The notes: a model not told the origin generated them from the sequence alone. DNA of 64,000 nt from Bacteriovorax sp. PP10 (GCF_035013165.1 NZ_JAYGJQ010000002.1:62001-126000); one strand, 5' to 3'; counted from the stretch's first letter, positions 45,338 to 54,731 are shown. Made by a program: numbers and translations.

Positions 45338-46233
45338 TTTTTCATAGGAGCGAAATCATTTTCAATAAGTATGATTTTTTGTTTCAAGTATTCTGCTTCT
45401 AGAATTGGTAAACCACAAGATTCAAAACGCGATGGCCATACGAGTGCCTTTGCATTTGCTAATTTTTCTAGAACTTCCGATCTTGGAACATTATATAAAA
45501 AATCTATGTTGAGTTTATATTTTTTCTGAAACTTAGTTATTTTTTTTATTACGCTGCCATTTTCTTCAGGCGAGATAGTAAAAATCATTTTAGGGTAAAG
45601 GTTTTTTTTAGCAAGAATACTTAGCGCAGCAACAATCATCCAATGATTTTTATGAGGAAAAGCAGCGGAAATATAAATAAAATATTCCGATTTTTCATTT
45701 GATTTTTTTATTGGAATTAATTCGTCGTAATCAAAATAATTCTTTAGAAGAATTTTCCCGTTAAAACTCTTTTTTACCTTTTTAGCCATAATTGGCGTTT
45801 GCACTTCAATTTCAGAGACGTGGTTAATAAATAACTTAAACCAAATTAGCTCGATAGCTGATTGGATCAAATTTTTAAATCCAGAAAAATTGAAAAAAGG
45901 TCTATCTACTAAAAAACGATTTTGTAAAAATAGTGTTGATTTGTTCGTGATTTTTTTTATAGGTGGCAAATTTCCAAGAAAGTAGACTTTAGAATCCTTC
46001 CTGATAATTTTCCTTATATTTATTTCAAAATCCATTCTCTCTCTAATAGTAGAATGTATTGGTAAAAATTGGACCTTGGGATAAAGTTCTGAGGGAAATT
46101 TCAATCGTGCATCACAAATGCAAAGGATTGAGTCATATTCTTGAGATTTTTCTTTGAGAAATCCATGCAGAACAACGCGCCCCCCCCCTGTGTGAATGTT
46201 ATATGCAATAACGTCGAGAGTTTTTTTGTTCAT
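45280..46233 (-). CDS. Family 4-type glycosyltransferase with a poly-G tract near the start
   Basis: The 317-residue protein has GT-B features: NIHTGGGRVVLHGFL at the N-terminus, YISAAFPHKNHWMIVAAL, and the donor-site LANAKALVWPSRFESCGLPILEAEYLKQ with the E-x7-E pattern. Codons 16-18 (GGG GGG GGG after ACA and before CGC) form a run of nine G in the coding strand, so slippage would shift the frame and truncate the protein. The gene converges with the polymerase gene and ends 58 bases within it. Confidence 0.82.
   Translation of the reverse strand: MNKKTLDVIAYNIHTGGGRVVLHGFLKEKSQEYDSILCICDARLKFPSELYPKVQFLPIHSTIRERMDFEINIRKIIRKDSKVYFLGNLPPIKKITNKSTLFLQNRFLVDRPFFNFSGFKNLIQSAIELIWFKLFINHVSEIEVQTPIMAKKVKKSFNGKILLKNYFDYDELIPIKKSNEKSEYFIYISAAFPHKNHWMIVAALSILAKKNLYPKMIFTISPEENGSVIKKITKFQKKYKLNIDFLYNVPRSEVLEKLANAKALVWPSRFESCGLPILEAEYLKQKIILIENDFAPMKNHIPFKTTEELASVLEKAM
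46180..46188. repeat. 9-bp poly-C (poly-G in coding strand) homopolymer tract
   Basis: Nine consecutive C occur in otherwise AT-rich DNA, inside codons 16-18 of a glycosyltransferase gene. Such tracts in Campylobacter and other bacteria change length by slipped-strand mispairing and switch glycan genes on and off. Confidence 0.8.
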
Positions 46234-46383
46234 TACGAATAGGCTTATTGTTGTAGGTTGATTTTAGAAAGTGTAAGCATTGTCATAATCATGGTAAAGA
46301 ACAAAGTGGAATTCATCCCAGCATTTTGTTGAAATTCCTGTAGAAACTAAAGTAAACTCACTTGACTATAATTGGAGGTTTTT

Positions 46384-47253
46384 TTGACCAAGAGCAAGGT
46401 TATCCTAGTATTAGGAGCATCGGGAATGTTGGGCCATGTGCTCTATTCTGAGCTAAGGAAGAACCATAATGTTTGGGGAACTGTTCGTAGTAATAAATGG
46501 AGCCCTGAGTTATTGTCGGGATATGAAGTTAATGACCTGGATAAAATTGAAAAACTTGTCTCAGAAATTAAGCCGGATTTTGTCATAAATTGCATTGGTA
46601 TTATTAAGCAATTAAAAGAAAGCAAAAATAAAATTGTTTCAATTGAAGTAAATTCTCTGTGGCCTCATCAGCTAGCAGAAATTTGTGAAAATCATAAAGC
46701 TCGAATGATTCACTTCAGTACAGATTGTGTTTTCTCAGGAATTAAGGGTAACTATTTTGAAACAGATTTAGCTGATTCTAGAGATATTTACGGACTTTCA
46801 AAATATATGGGAGAAGTTGATTATCCTCATACTCTGACGCTTAGAACTTCGATTATTGGACATGAGCTAGATACAAGTGTCAGCTTGGTGGATTGGTTTC
46901 TGTCTCAATCGGGTGAGTGTAAGGGATTTACGAAGGCCATATATTCAGGCTTTCCTACAATTGAAGTGGCAAGATTTTTAAATGAGTATGTTTTTAATGA
47001 TTTTTCGTCAGGTATATATCAATTTTCATCAGAGCCAATAAATAAATATGAACTTTTGAAATTGATAGCTGAAATATATCATAAGAATATTACAATCAAT
47101 CCAAGCGATGAAGTAAAAATTGATAGGAGTTTAAATTCTGACCGATTAAGAACACGATATGGCTTTACACCAGATTCATGGGCCCTCATGGTTTCTAAGA
47201 TGCACGAACACTTTTTAAATTCAGGTTTATATAAAAATAAGGAAATAAAGTAA
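46384..47253 (+). CDS. fnlB: RmlD-like reductase, FnlB/WbjC-type
   Basis: The 289-residue extended SDR begins KVILVLGASGMLGHVLYSEL, with NCIGIIKQ, HFSTDCVFSG and YGLSKYMGE (Tyr-x3-Lys). With FnlA-like and FnlC-like genes directly following, it is best read as the second enzyme of UDP-L-FucNAc synthesis. The start is TTG at 46384, chosen because GGAGG lies 5 bases upstream; a TTG at 46372 would overlap that site. Confidence 0.82.
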   Translation: MTKSKVILVLGASGMLGHVLYSELRKNHNVWGTVRSNKWSPELLSGYEVNDLDKIEKLVSEIKPDFVINCIGIIKQLKESKNKIVSIEVNSLWPHQLAEICENHKARMIHFSTDCVFSGIKGNYFETDLADSRDIYGLSKYMGEVDYPHTLTLRTSIIGHELDTSVSLVDWFLSQSGECKGFTKAIYSGFPTIEVARFLNEYVFNDFSSGIYQFSSEPINKYELLKLIAEIYHKNITINPSDEVKIDRSLNSDRLRTRYGFTPDSWALMVSKMHEHFLNSGLYKNKEIK

Positions 47254-48314
47254 TGAAGTTATTCGAAAACAAAACAATAGTTATAACTGGTGGTACTGGT
47301 TCTCTTGGAAAAGTTTTAACAAGAAGAATTTTAGAAGGAAAGAATGGTACACCTAAAAAAGTTATCATTTTCTCACGAGATGAAGCTAAACAGCACTACA
47401 TGCGTTTAGAGTTTCTTCAAAAGAAAGCAGCAACTGACGAAGTTATCTTTAAAAACTTTCAATCTCTGCTCGAGTTCCGTATTGGAGACGTTCGCGACTA
47501 CTCTTCGGTTGTAGGTGTTTTAAAAAGTGCAGACATTGTTATTAATGCTGCAGCTTTAAAACAAGTTCCTTCGTGTGAGTATTTCCCATATGAAGCAGTA
47601 AGAACAAATATCGAAGGTGCTGAAAACATTGTAAGAGCTATTCGCGATCATGATATGAAAATCGAAACAGTCGTAGGAGTTTCTACTGATAAGGCTTGTA
47701 AGCCAGTCAATGTTATGGGGATGACAAAATCTATCCAAGAAAAAGTATTCATTGCTGCAAACGTTACAAGTCCAGGGACACGCTTTATCTGCGTTCGCTA
47801 TGGAAACGTACTGGCTAGCCGTGGATCAGTGATTCCACTTTTTCATGACCAGATTAAAAATGGCGGACCTGTAACAATTACAACTGCTGATATGACTCGT
47901 TTTCTATTGCCACTTAATCGTGCAGTTGACACGATTTTTAATGCTCTTCAAAGAGCTTTACCAGGTGAGACTTTTGTTCCAAGAGTGCCAGCTTGTAATA
48001 TGGTGACACTTGCCAAAGCGTTGATTGGCGATAGAAAAATTGAAATTGAATATACTGGAATTCGTCCAGGTGAGAAAATTGATGAAATCATGCTTTCAGA
48101 TGTCGAGGCGCCAAGAGCTTATGAATCAGGAGAGTACTACTCAATTCAGCCAATGCTTCCTGAGTTAATCAAGGAATTCAAAACTGGTCCACTGACTAAA
48201 GAGTATTCGTCAGGTGATATTCTAATGGATCTTGAACAAACAACTGCTTATTTAAAAGAGCATAATCTTCTGATAAACCAAAACTTTGTTGAAGATGGGG
48301 AATTCTTAAGATGA
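47253..48314 (+). CDS. fnlA: UDP-GlcNAc 4,6-dehydratase/epimerase, FnlA/WbjB/CapE-like
   Basis: The 353-residue protein has TGGTGSLGKVLTRRIL, NAAALKQVPSCEYFP, STDKACKPVNVMGMTK with the catalytic Met/Lys region, and RYGNVLASRGSVIPLF. That set is typical of the soluble 4,6-dehydratase/5-epimerase (and 3-epimerase) that starts UDP-FucNAc synthesis. Its start shares one base with the stop of fnlB (TAATG), and it overlaps fnlC by 4 bases. Confidence 0.9.
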   Translation: MKLFENKTIVITGGTGSLGKVLTRRILEGKNGTPKKVIIFSRDEAKQHYMRLEFLQKKAATDEVIFKNFQSLLEFRIGDVRDYSSVVGVLKSADIVINAAALKQVPSCEYFPYEAVRTNIEGAENIVRAIRDHDMKIETVVGVSTDKACKPVNVMGMTKSIQEKVFIAANVTSPGTRFICVRYGNVLASRGSVIPLFHDQIKNGGPVTITTADMTRFLLPLNRAVDTIFNALQRALPGETFVPRVPACNMVTLAKALIGDRKIEIEYTGIRPGEKIDEIMLSDVEAPRAYESGEYYSIQPMLPELIKEFKTGPLTKEYSSGDILMDLEQTTAYLKEHNLLINQNFVEDGEFLR

Positions 48315-49438
48315 CTTTAAAAGTAATGACTATTGTTGGTACTCGACCAGAGATTATAAAACTTAGTCGAGTAGCTGCTTTGATGGATAAATATTTTGAA
48401 CATATTTTAGTTCATACTGGTCAAAATTATGACTACGAGTTAAATGAGGTCTTCTTTAAAGATCTTGGAGTCAAAAAACCAGATTATTTTCTAGAAGCTG
48501 CAAAAGAAACTGCTGCTCAGACAATAGCGCAAGTTATTGCTAAGTCAGATGAGTTAATTCAAAAAGTAAAACCAGATGCAATATTGCTATATGGTGATAC
48601 CAATAGTTGTTTATCAGTTATTTCGGCTAAAAGATTACAGGTTCCTATTTTTCATATGGAAGCAGGAAACAGATGCTTTGATCAAAGAGTTCCGGAAGAA
48701 ATCAATCGCAAAATCGTTGATCACCTTTCAGATATCAATATGGTTCACAGTGAGCACGCCCGCCGCTATTTAATTAATGAAGGACTTCGCCCTGAGCAGA
48801 TTATTAAAACAGGAAGTCCGATGAAAGAAGTATTAAGCTTCTATTCAAAAGATATTGATAACTGCGATATTTTAGACAGGCTTAAGTTAAAATCAAAAGA
48901 TTATTTTATTGTAAGCGCTCATCGTGAAGAAAATGTTGATTACGACGAGAACTTTAATAATTTACTTAATTCACTTAATCAGGTTGCAGAAAAGTTCAAT
49001 AAAAGAGTTATTGTTTCGACCCACCCAAGAACAAGGAAAAAGCTTGAAGCACTTGGATCTAAAAGCTTCAATCCCAAAGTTGAATTTTTAAAGCCAATGG
49101 GATTCTTCGATTACAATAAAATGCAGAAAGAAGCTTATTGTGTAATTTCTGATAGTGGGACTATTACTGAAGAATCTTCAATTTTAAAATTCCCGGCAAT
49201 TATGATCCGTCAGGCGCACGAACGTCCTGAAGGAATGGATGTTGGAACTGTTATAATGTCAGGTTTAAGTTCAGAGCGAGTTATTGAATCAATTAATATC
49301 GCAGTCTCTCAATTTGAAAAGTATAAGCCTCTTGATATTGCTGATTATGCTTCTGACAGAGTTTCAGATCAGGTTGTTAAAATTATTCAGAGTTATACTG
49401 ATTATATTAATAGAGTTGTGTGGCGTAAAAAAATCTAA
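48311..49438 (+). CDS. fnlC: UDP-N-acetyl sugar 2-epimerase (non-hydrolysing), FnlC/WbjD-like
   Basis: The 375-residue product has VGTRPEIIKLSRVAALMDK, HTGQNYDYELNEVFF, HMEAGNRCFDQRVPEEINRKIVDHLSD, SAHREENVD and SDSGTITEESSIL. FnlC/WbjD is the last enzyme of UDP-FucNAc synthesis. The three fnl genes are coupled in the order fnlB-fnlA-fnlC, different from the usual fnlA-fnlB-fnlC. It is followed by a WbuB-like transferase (stop/start overlap TAATG). Confidence 0.92.
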   Translation: MTLKVMTIVGTRPEIIKLSRVAALMDKYFEHILVHTGQNYDYELNEVFFKDLGVKKPDYFLEAAKETAAQTIAQVIAKSDELIQKVKPDAILLYGDTNSCLSVISAKRLQVPIFHMEAGNRCFDQRVPEEINRKIVDHLSDINMVHSEHARRYLINEGLRPEQIIKTGSPMKEVLSFYSKDIDNCDILDRLKLKSKDYFIVSAHREENVDYDENFNNLLNSLNQVAEKFNKRVIVSTHPRTRKKLEALGSKSFNPKVEFLKPMGFFDYNKMQKEAYCVISDSGTITEESSILKFPAIMIRQAHERPEGMDVGTVIMSGLSSERVIESINIAVSQFEKYKPLDIADYASDRVSDQVVKIIQSYTDYINRVVWRKKI

Positions 49439-50649
49439 TGAAGATTCTTGTCGTCACTCAATATTTCTGGCCTGAAAATTTTAGAATTAATGACTTATGT
49501 GATGCTTTAATTGAACGCGGACATGAAGTAACTGTATATACAGGTCTACCTAATTATCCAGAAGGAACTTTCTTTAAAGGCTATTCTTATTTTGGACCTT
49601 ATAAAGAATATAGAGGAAAAATCAAAGTTATTCGTTCTCCTCTCATTCCAAGAGGTAAAAATAAAAGCCTTAAACTTGTGTTCAATTATTTCTCATTCTT
49701 TTTTCTATCCTCTTTGCTCGCACCTTTTTTAGTGCGTGGTAAATTTGATAAGATTTTTGTTTATGAACCTTCTCCTATTACAGTTGCGATTCCTGGAATT
49801 GTTTTAAAGTATCTAAAAAATGCACCAATGTTTTTTTGGGTAACAGATCTATGGCCAGAGAGCTTAGAGGCCACTGGAGTTGTTAAGAATAAAAAGATAT
49901 TGAATGTTGTTGGTAGCCTTGTAAAAGTTCTCTATAAGCATTCAGATAAAATTCTCGTAACTTCCAAGGGATTTATCCCAAGAGTAAAGGCCTTAGGCGG
50001 AAAAGACTCTCAGATCGTTTATTTTCCTCAATGGGCAGAAGAGCTTTTCTCACGAACACCAGATCCTCACTTTCATGATTCATTAATCCCGCAAGAAGGA
50101 TTTAAGGTCATGTTTGCAGGTAATATTGGGTCTTCTCAGGATTTTGAAACTCTCGTAAAAGCGGCCACTATTTTAAAGGATAATAAAAATATCTATTTTT
50201 TGATTCTTGGTGATGGTCTTATGAAGAGCTGGGCGGAACAAGAGGTCGCTAAACAAGGTATTGCAAATAACTTTATTTTTCTAGGTAGAAAGCCTGTCGA
50301 CCTGATGCCAGAGTATTATTCTAAAGCTGATGCCATGTTAATGAGTCTTACAAATACAGACTTATTTTCAATTACTGTTCCATCGAAACTCCAATCCTAT
50401 TTAGCAAGCAAGAAACCTATTATTGCTTCTATGAATGGTGAAGGGGCCCAGATTGTTGAAGACTTTAAGGCCGGCCTGACTTGCCCGGCAGGAAATCCTC
50501 AACTTTTGGCCGAGAAAATTTTAAAAATATCGACCTTTTCTAAGACTGAATTAGACTTAATGGGAGAGAACTCACTTAAGTGTTACCAATCTGAGTTTGA
50601 GCGTGAAAAATTAATCACATTACTTGAAGAAGAATTTAAAAAAGTATGA
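49438..50649 (+). CDS. wbuB: Family 4 glycosyltransferase, WbuB-like (FucNAc transferase candidate)
   Basis: The 403-residue protein begins ILVVTQYFWPENFRINDLCDAL and has TGLPNYPEG, VTDLWPESLEATGV, VMFAGNIGSSQDFETLV, and DLFSITVPSKLQSYLASKKPIIASMNGEG. These are the hallmarks of WbuB transferases. WbuB follows the fnl genes in E. coli O26-type loci, where it is assigned to fucosamine transfer. It overlaps the next gene by 4 bases. Confidence 0.85.
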   Translation: MKILVVTQYFWPENFRINDLCDALIERGHEVTVYTGLPNYPEGTFFKGYSYFGPYKEYRGKIKVIRSPLIPRGKNKSLKLVFNYFSFFFLSSLLAPFLVRGKFDKIFVYEPSPITVAIPGIVLKYLKNAPMFFWVTDLWPESLEATGVVKNKKILNVVGSLVKVLYKHSDKILVTSKGFIPRVKALGGKDSQIVYFPQWAEELFSRTPDPHFHDSLIPQEGFKVMFAGNIGSSQDFETLVKAATILKDNKNIYFLILGDGLMKSWAEQEVAKQGIANNFIFLGRKPVDLMPEYYSKADAMLMSLTNTDLFSITVPSKLQSYLASKKPIIASMNGEGAQIVEDFKAGLTCPAGNPQLLAEKILKISTFSKTELDLMGENSLKCYQSEFEREKLITLLEEEFKKV

Positions 50650-51536
50650 AGAAAATATTTATAACTGGCTCTAATGGTTTTGTTGGTAAGAGCTTAATCA
50701 AAGAATTAGATCAAAAACACATTCTCTATCTGGCCGGAGATCGAAAATACTACGGCGACATTGAAAAACAGACTAACTGGAAAGAGCTCTTAGACGATTG
50801 TGATGTGGTAGTGCATTTAGCCGCACGTGTTCATGTAATGGAAGAAAAAGAAATAGATCCTCTTGTAGCTTTTAGAAAAATCAATGTTGAGGCCACTATC
50901 AACCTTGCTCAGGCTGCAAAGCAAGTAGGTGTTAAGAGATTCATTTACATAAGCAGTATTAAAGTAAACGGCGAAGAGACAGGTGAAGCGCCTTTTAGTG
51001 CAGATGATAAACCTCATCCACAAGATCCTTATGGGGTCTCCAAAATGGAAGCAGAGATAGAGTTAATGCAGCTTCATGAAGCAGGAATATTTGAAGTCGT
51101 TATTATCAGACCTCCGTTGATTTACGGGCCAGGTGTAAAAGCTAATTTTGAAAAATTATTTTGGTTAGTAAAAAAAGATTTACCGATTCCTTTTGGGAGA
51201 GTCCTTAATAAAAGAAGTTTGGTTTCAGTTTTTAATCTAGCTAGTCTGATTATTCATTGCATGGATCACCCTAAAGCTTCCGGTGAAGTTTTTCTGGTTT
51301 CTGATGATAAGAATTATAGTCTAAGAGACCTCATTATATTAATGGGAAAAACACTTGGAAAGCACCCTCATATTCTTCCTGTTCCTGTTGGATTGATGAA
51401 GTGTGGATTATCTTTTATTGGTAAAACGTCCTATGCAGACCGACTTTTTGGAAATTTACATGTAGATATCGAAAAAACAAAAATGCTTTTAGATTGGAAG
51501 CCACCTTTTACTTTTGAAGAAACATTTAAAAGATAG
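50646..51536 (+). CDS. SDR, UDP-4-keto-6-deoxy-GlcNAc reductase candidate (WbpV/WreQ-like)
   Basis: The 296-residue extended SDR has FITGSNGFVGKSLIKEL, VVHLAARVHVMEE, YISSIKVNGEETG and DPYGVSKMEAE (Tyr-x3-Lys). These match the WbpV/WreQ branch, which reduces the product of a WbpM-type dehydratase to UDP-N-acetylquinovosamine. A WbpM-like gene and a sugar-1-phosphate transferase follow, as in the Rhizobium wre set. It ends back to back with the convergent transferase gene. Confidence 0.78.
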   Translation: MKKIFITGSNGFVGKSLIKELDQKHILYLAGDRKYYGDIEKQTNWKELLDDCDVVVHLAARVHVMEEKEIDPLVAFRKINVEATINLAQAAKQVGVKRFIYISSIKVNGEETGEAPFSADDKPHPQDPYGVSKMEAEIELMQLHEAGIFEVVIIRPPLIYGPGVKANFEKLFWLVKKDLPIPFGRVLNKRSLVSVFNLASLIIHCMDHPKASGEVFLVSDDKNYSLRDLIILMGKTLGKHPHILPVPVGLMKCGLSFIGKTSYADRLFGNLHVDIEKTKMLLDWKPPFTFEETFKR

Positions 51537-52100
51537 CTAGTGCTGAATGTTGGCCCTTTTTATAACTTTATAAGCTGTTAAGAAAATTATTTTAATATCA
51601 AACCATAACGATTGCTGATCGAGATATTGCTTATCAAATTTAACTTTTTCTTCAATTGAAAGTTCATCGCGTCCATTAATTTGGGCCCATCCAGTAACTC
51701 CGGGAGCAAGAGTGTGTATATTGTATTTTGTTCTTAGTTCTTTTAAATCATCTTGATTGAAAAGAGCAGGACGAGGTCCTACCAAGCTCATGTCGCCTTT
51801 TAAAACAGACCAAAGCTGAGGAAGCTCATCGAGACTAGATTTTCTAAGAAAAGAGCCAATTGGAGTAAGATAGCTTTTCCCATCCCCTAAAAGATGCGTT
51901 GCTAGTTGCGGCGTATTTATTCTCATTGTCCTAAATTTAGGCATAAGAAATATTTCGTTTTTTTGCCCAATTCGCTTAGACCAATGAATTGCAGGCCCAG
52001 GGCTAGTAATTTTAACCAAAATCCACACAATACAGAAGGGAATGCTCAGGAATAGCATTGCAATCAAACTTAAAAATACATTAAATACGCGTATGGCCAT
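51537..52100 (-). CDS. Undecaprenyl-phosphate sugar-1-phosphate transferase (initiating)
   Basis: The 187-residue protein is the catalytic polyprenyl-phosphate hexose-1-phosphate transferase domain: one N-terminal membrane segment (FLSLIAMLFLSIPFCIVWILV), PAIHWSKRIGQKNEIFLMPKFRTM with the membrane-interface helix, SLDELPQLWSVLKGDMSLVGPRP and WAQINGRDEL. It lacks the large N-terminal membrane part of WbaP, as the short PglC/WreU type does. It would place the first sugar (QuiNAc-1-P or similar) on undecaprenyl phosphate. It is divergent from the WbpM-like gene, with starts about 70 bases apart. Confidence 0.92.
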   Translation of the reverse strand: MAIRVFNVFLSLIAMLFLSIPFCIVWILVKITSPGPAIHWSKRIGQKNEIFLMPKFRTMRINTPQLATHLLGDGKSYLTPIGSFLRKSSLDELPQLWSVLKGDMSLVGPRPALFNQDDLKELRTKYNIHTLAPGVTGWAQINGRDELSIEEKVKFDKQYLDQQSLWFDIKIIFLTAYKVIKRANIQH

Positions 52101-52171
52101 TACTTTCTCTCATGACATCAACAAAAAGGAATTATAAGATAAAATTCTTAAATTTACGAAGAGAAACGACT

Positions 52172-54067
52172 ATGGCTAATTTATTTTCAAATTTTAGAAA
52201 CCCTCGCGTTTTGATGGCATTTGCCTACGATCTTCTAGTTGCAGGGTTGTCTTTTTGGGCTGCGCTTTATCTTCGTTTTGATACCTTAAACATTCCTCTT
52301 GTGGAAGATCTTACTTTTAATCGTTTTTTCTTTTTAGCGATGGTCATTCATGCGACAAGTTTTGTTTTAAATGGTCTTTATAAAGGCGTGTGGCGATTTA
52401 GTAGTATGCACGATCTTATTCGTGTTGTGAAAGCAGCAGCGATTGCAATCATTTGCTCTTTAGTTGTTTGTTTTTTTATGACGAGACTTAGTGGTGTTCC
52501 TCGTTCGATGTTTTTAATTGAATTTTTGCTTCTAGTAATTGGTCTAGGTGGTGGACGCTTTGTTTATCGCTTTTTAAAAGATCAAACTTCACTTCGTTCA
52601 GTTATCGGTGGATCTGATGCCGAAGTTAAAACTGTGCTTATTGTTGGTGCCGGCCGTGCTGGTGAAAAACTTCTTCGTGATATTTATTCTACTCCGGCAT
52701 TAAAAATCAATGTCATCGGTTTTTTAGATGATGATAAATTTAAAAAGAATGCTCTTATTCATAATGTGAAAGTATTTGGGGGAGTTGAGCTTATTCCTTC
52801 AATAGTGTCTGACTATGCTGTAGATAAGATTTTTATCGCAATTCCCTCAGCAAATGGTGATGACGTTAAAAGAATTGTAAATTATTGCAAAGAAACTAGC
52901 GCTGAAATTAAAATTCTTCCTAAGATGGACCAATTGCTTTCAGCTCAAGTTGAAATATCTCTTTTAAGAAATTTAAATATTGAAGACTTACTTGGTAGAG
53001 AACAGGTTCAATTGGACACTTGTCATTTGAGTTCAATGATTACTGATAAAGTCGTTTTGGTAACAGGCGCTGGTGGTTCAATTGGAAGCGAGCTTTGCTG
53101 TCAAATTGCAAAGTTTCAACCAGGTATGCTTATCATGGCAGACTATTGCGAACTGTTTATGTATGAACTCGAAATGAAGTTCAAAGAAGAATTTCCAGAA
53201 ATTCCATTTTTTCCTAAAATTATTGATATTAGAAATGCATCAAAAGTGGATACGTTATTTGCAGAGTATAAACCGCAACTAGTGTTTCACGCGGCTGCTT
53301 ATAAGCATGTTCCTATGATGGAATACAATCCAATGGAAGCTGTAGAAACAAACATCAAAGGGACTAAAACTGTTGCTGAAACGGCACTAAAATATGCTGC
53401 TGAAAAATTTATCATGATTTCAACAGATAAAGCTGTTAACCCAACAAACGTGATGGGAGCTAGTAAGCGAATCGCTGAAATGGTCATTACTGATATCTCT
53501 AAAAAAAGCACCACAACTAAGTTTATCTCAGTCCGTTTCGGAAATGTTCTCGGAAGTAACGGTTCAGTAATCCCACTTTTCAGAAAGCAAATCGAAGATA
53601 GAAAAGACATCACAGTTACACATCCAGATATCATCCGTTATTTCATGTCTATCCCAGAAGCTTGCCAGCTTGTACTTCAGGCCGGTTCAATGGGCGAAGG
53701 CGGAGAAATTTTCGTATTAGATATGGGAGAGCCAGTTAAGATTGTAGATCTAGCTCGTGAAATGATTCGTCTTGCAGGAATGATAGAAGGTCGTGACATC
53801 AATATCGTTTTCTCAGGTCTTCGTCCTGGTGAGAAACTTTATGAAGAATTATTCAGCGACAAAGAAGCTTACGAGTTCACTCACCACGGAAAAATTCGTA
53901 AGGCATTGTTCAGAACTTTAGATGATACATTTCATACTAATTTAAATAATCTTTTATCTCTAGAATCAGCTGAACCAGACACAGTCGTTTATTTAATTAA
54001 AGACCTTGTTCCAGAGTTCACGCACTTTAGATTAAAAAATTCATCGGACATCGAAGCCCAACAGTAG
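52172..54067 (+). CDS. wbpM: Membrane-bound nucleotide-sugar 4,6-dehydratase (WbpM/FlaA1-like)
   Basis: The 631-residue protein has four N-terminal membrane segments (about 10-130), a CoA-binding-like Rossmann part (LIVGAGRAGEKLLRDIY) and a C-terminal SDR dehydratase with VTGAGGSIGSELC, HAAAYKHVPMMEYNP, STDKAVNPTNVMGASKR and RFGNVLGSNGSVIPLF. It makes UDP-4-keto-6-deoxy-GlcNAc at the inner membrane. The ATG at 52172 is chosen since MANLFSNFRNPR starts just before the first membrane segment; an in-frame ATG at 52112 would add 20 charged residues without a ribosome site. Confidence 0.9.
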   Translation: MANLFSNFRNPRVLMAFAYDLLVAGLSFWAALYLRFDTLNIPLVEDLTFNRFFFLAMVIHATSFVLNGLYKGVWRFSSMHDLIRVVKAAAIAIICSLVVCFFMTRLSGVPRSMFLIEFLLLVIGLGGGRFVYRFLKDQTSLRSVIGGSDAEVKTVLIVGAGRAGEKLLRDIYSTPALKINVIGFLDDDKFKKNALIHNVKVFGGVELIPSIVSDYAVDKIFIAIPSANGDDVKRIVNYCKETSAEIKILPKMDQLLSAQVEISLLRNLNIEDLLGREQVQLDTCHLSSMITDKVVLVTGAGGSIGSELCCQIAKFQPGMLIMADYCELFMYELEMKFKEEFPEIPFFPKIIDIRNASKVDTLFAEYKPQLVFHAAAYKHVPMMEYNPMEAVETNIKGTKTVAETALKYAAEKFIMISTDKAVNPTNVMGASKRIAEMVITDISKKSTTTKFISVRFGNVLGSNGSVIPLFRKQIEDRKDITVTHPDIIRYFMSIPEACQLVLQAGSMGEGGEIFVLDMGEPVKIVDLAREMIRLAGMIEGRDINIVFSGLRPGEKLYEELFSDKEAYEFTHHGKIRKALFRTLDDTFHTNLNNLLSLESAEPDTVVYLIKDLVPEFTHFRLKNSSDIEAQQ

Positions 54068-54154
54068 AATGTAAGACCAAGATATTTTTTGTAAGCTTTA
54101 CGTCGTATTTTTTTCCATATAGCCTTATGGCTTATTTATTCATGGAGATTTAAT

Positions 54155-54658
54155 ATGAAAATTTGTCTTACAATCCTAGTATCTTTATTCGCAGCTACTA
54201 CTTCTTTTGCAGCACCACTTTCAGATGTTCTAACTGGAAGTACAAACGCAAACCTTGTTCTTGCTCAAGATTCAAACGATGACTATAAAGCATCTTTCAA
54301 CGCAGCTTTTGGTTATGACCATGTTTATGCAAATGGTTTACAAGTAGGAGCTACTATCGGTGGAAGCTTCAGCGATGATTACAATACTTTCACAGCGCTA
54401 GTTGGACCTGGTTACAACTGCAGCCCAGAAGATATCGGAAACTCTTTCAACGCTGACGTTAAAGTTGGATTCGTTAGAACGAACATCGGTAACCACACTG
54501 AAACAGAATTCGCTGCTACAGTACAAGGTGGAAAAAGATTTAAACTAGCTGAATCAGTTAGCTACGCTCCAGGTATTGAAGTTTCTAAGATCTTCGCTGA
54601 TAACGCTAAAGATCCAACGATCACTTTCAATATCTTTAAATTCGCATTCCTTTTCTAA
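54155..54658 (+). CDS. Secreted small beta-barrel-like outer membrane protein
   Basis: The 167-residue protein has a signal peptide (MKICLTILVSLFAATTSFA) and a mature part of alternating hydrophobic and polar residues in short strands with Gly/Asn/Asp turns (ASFNAAFGYDHVY, GLQVGATIGGSF, FNADVKVGFVR). The last residue is Phe (FKFAFLF), the C-terminal signature for outer-membrane barrel insertion. Length would suit an eight-stranded barrel. The family is not recognised. ATGGAG serves as ribosome site in front of the ATG. A hairpin follows the stop. Confidence 0.7.
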   Translation: MKICLTILVSLFAATTSFAAPLSDVLTGSTNANLVLAQDSNDDYKASFNAAFGYDHVYANGLQVGATIGGSFSDDYNTFTALVGPGYNCSPEDIGNSFNADVKVGFVRTNIGNHTETEFAATVQGGKRFKLAESVSYAPGIEVSKIFADNAKDPTITFNIFKFAFLF

Positions 54659-54671
54659 TTTAAGATTTCAT

Positions 54672-54697
54672 AGCGCTCAAGCTTAAACTTGAGTGCT
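54672..54697 (+). terminator. Hairpin after the barrel gene, possible terminator
   Basis: AGCGCTCAAG and CTTGAGTGCT pair over ten positions (one G-T) around a six-base loop, 13 bases after the stop. A T-run is lacking (TCTCTAAA follows), so termination may be weak. It lies 8 bases before the first copy of the repeat family. Confidence 0.5.
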
Positions 54698-54704
54698 TCT
54701 CTAA

Positions 54705-54731
54705 AGGTGCCAGCAGACTTGTGGTAGAGCA
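54705..54731 (+). repeat. REP-like repeat, copy 1
   Basis: The element opens with AGGTGCCA and continues into the 19-base core GCAGACTTGTGGTAGAGCA. It is identical to copy 3 (56329), nearly identical to copy 2 (55515) and present inverted at 57925. GTAG lies inside the core. Confidence 0.8.
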
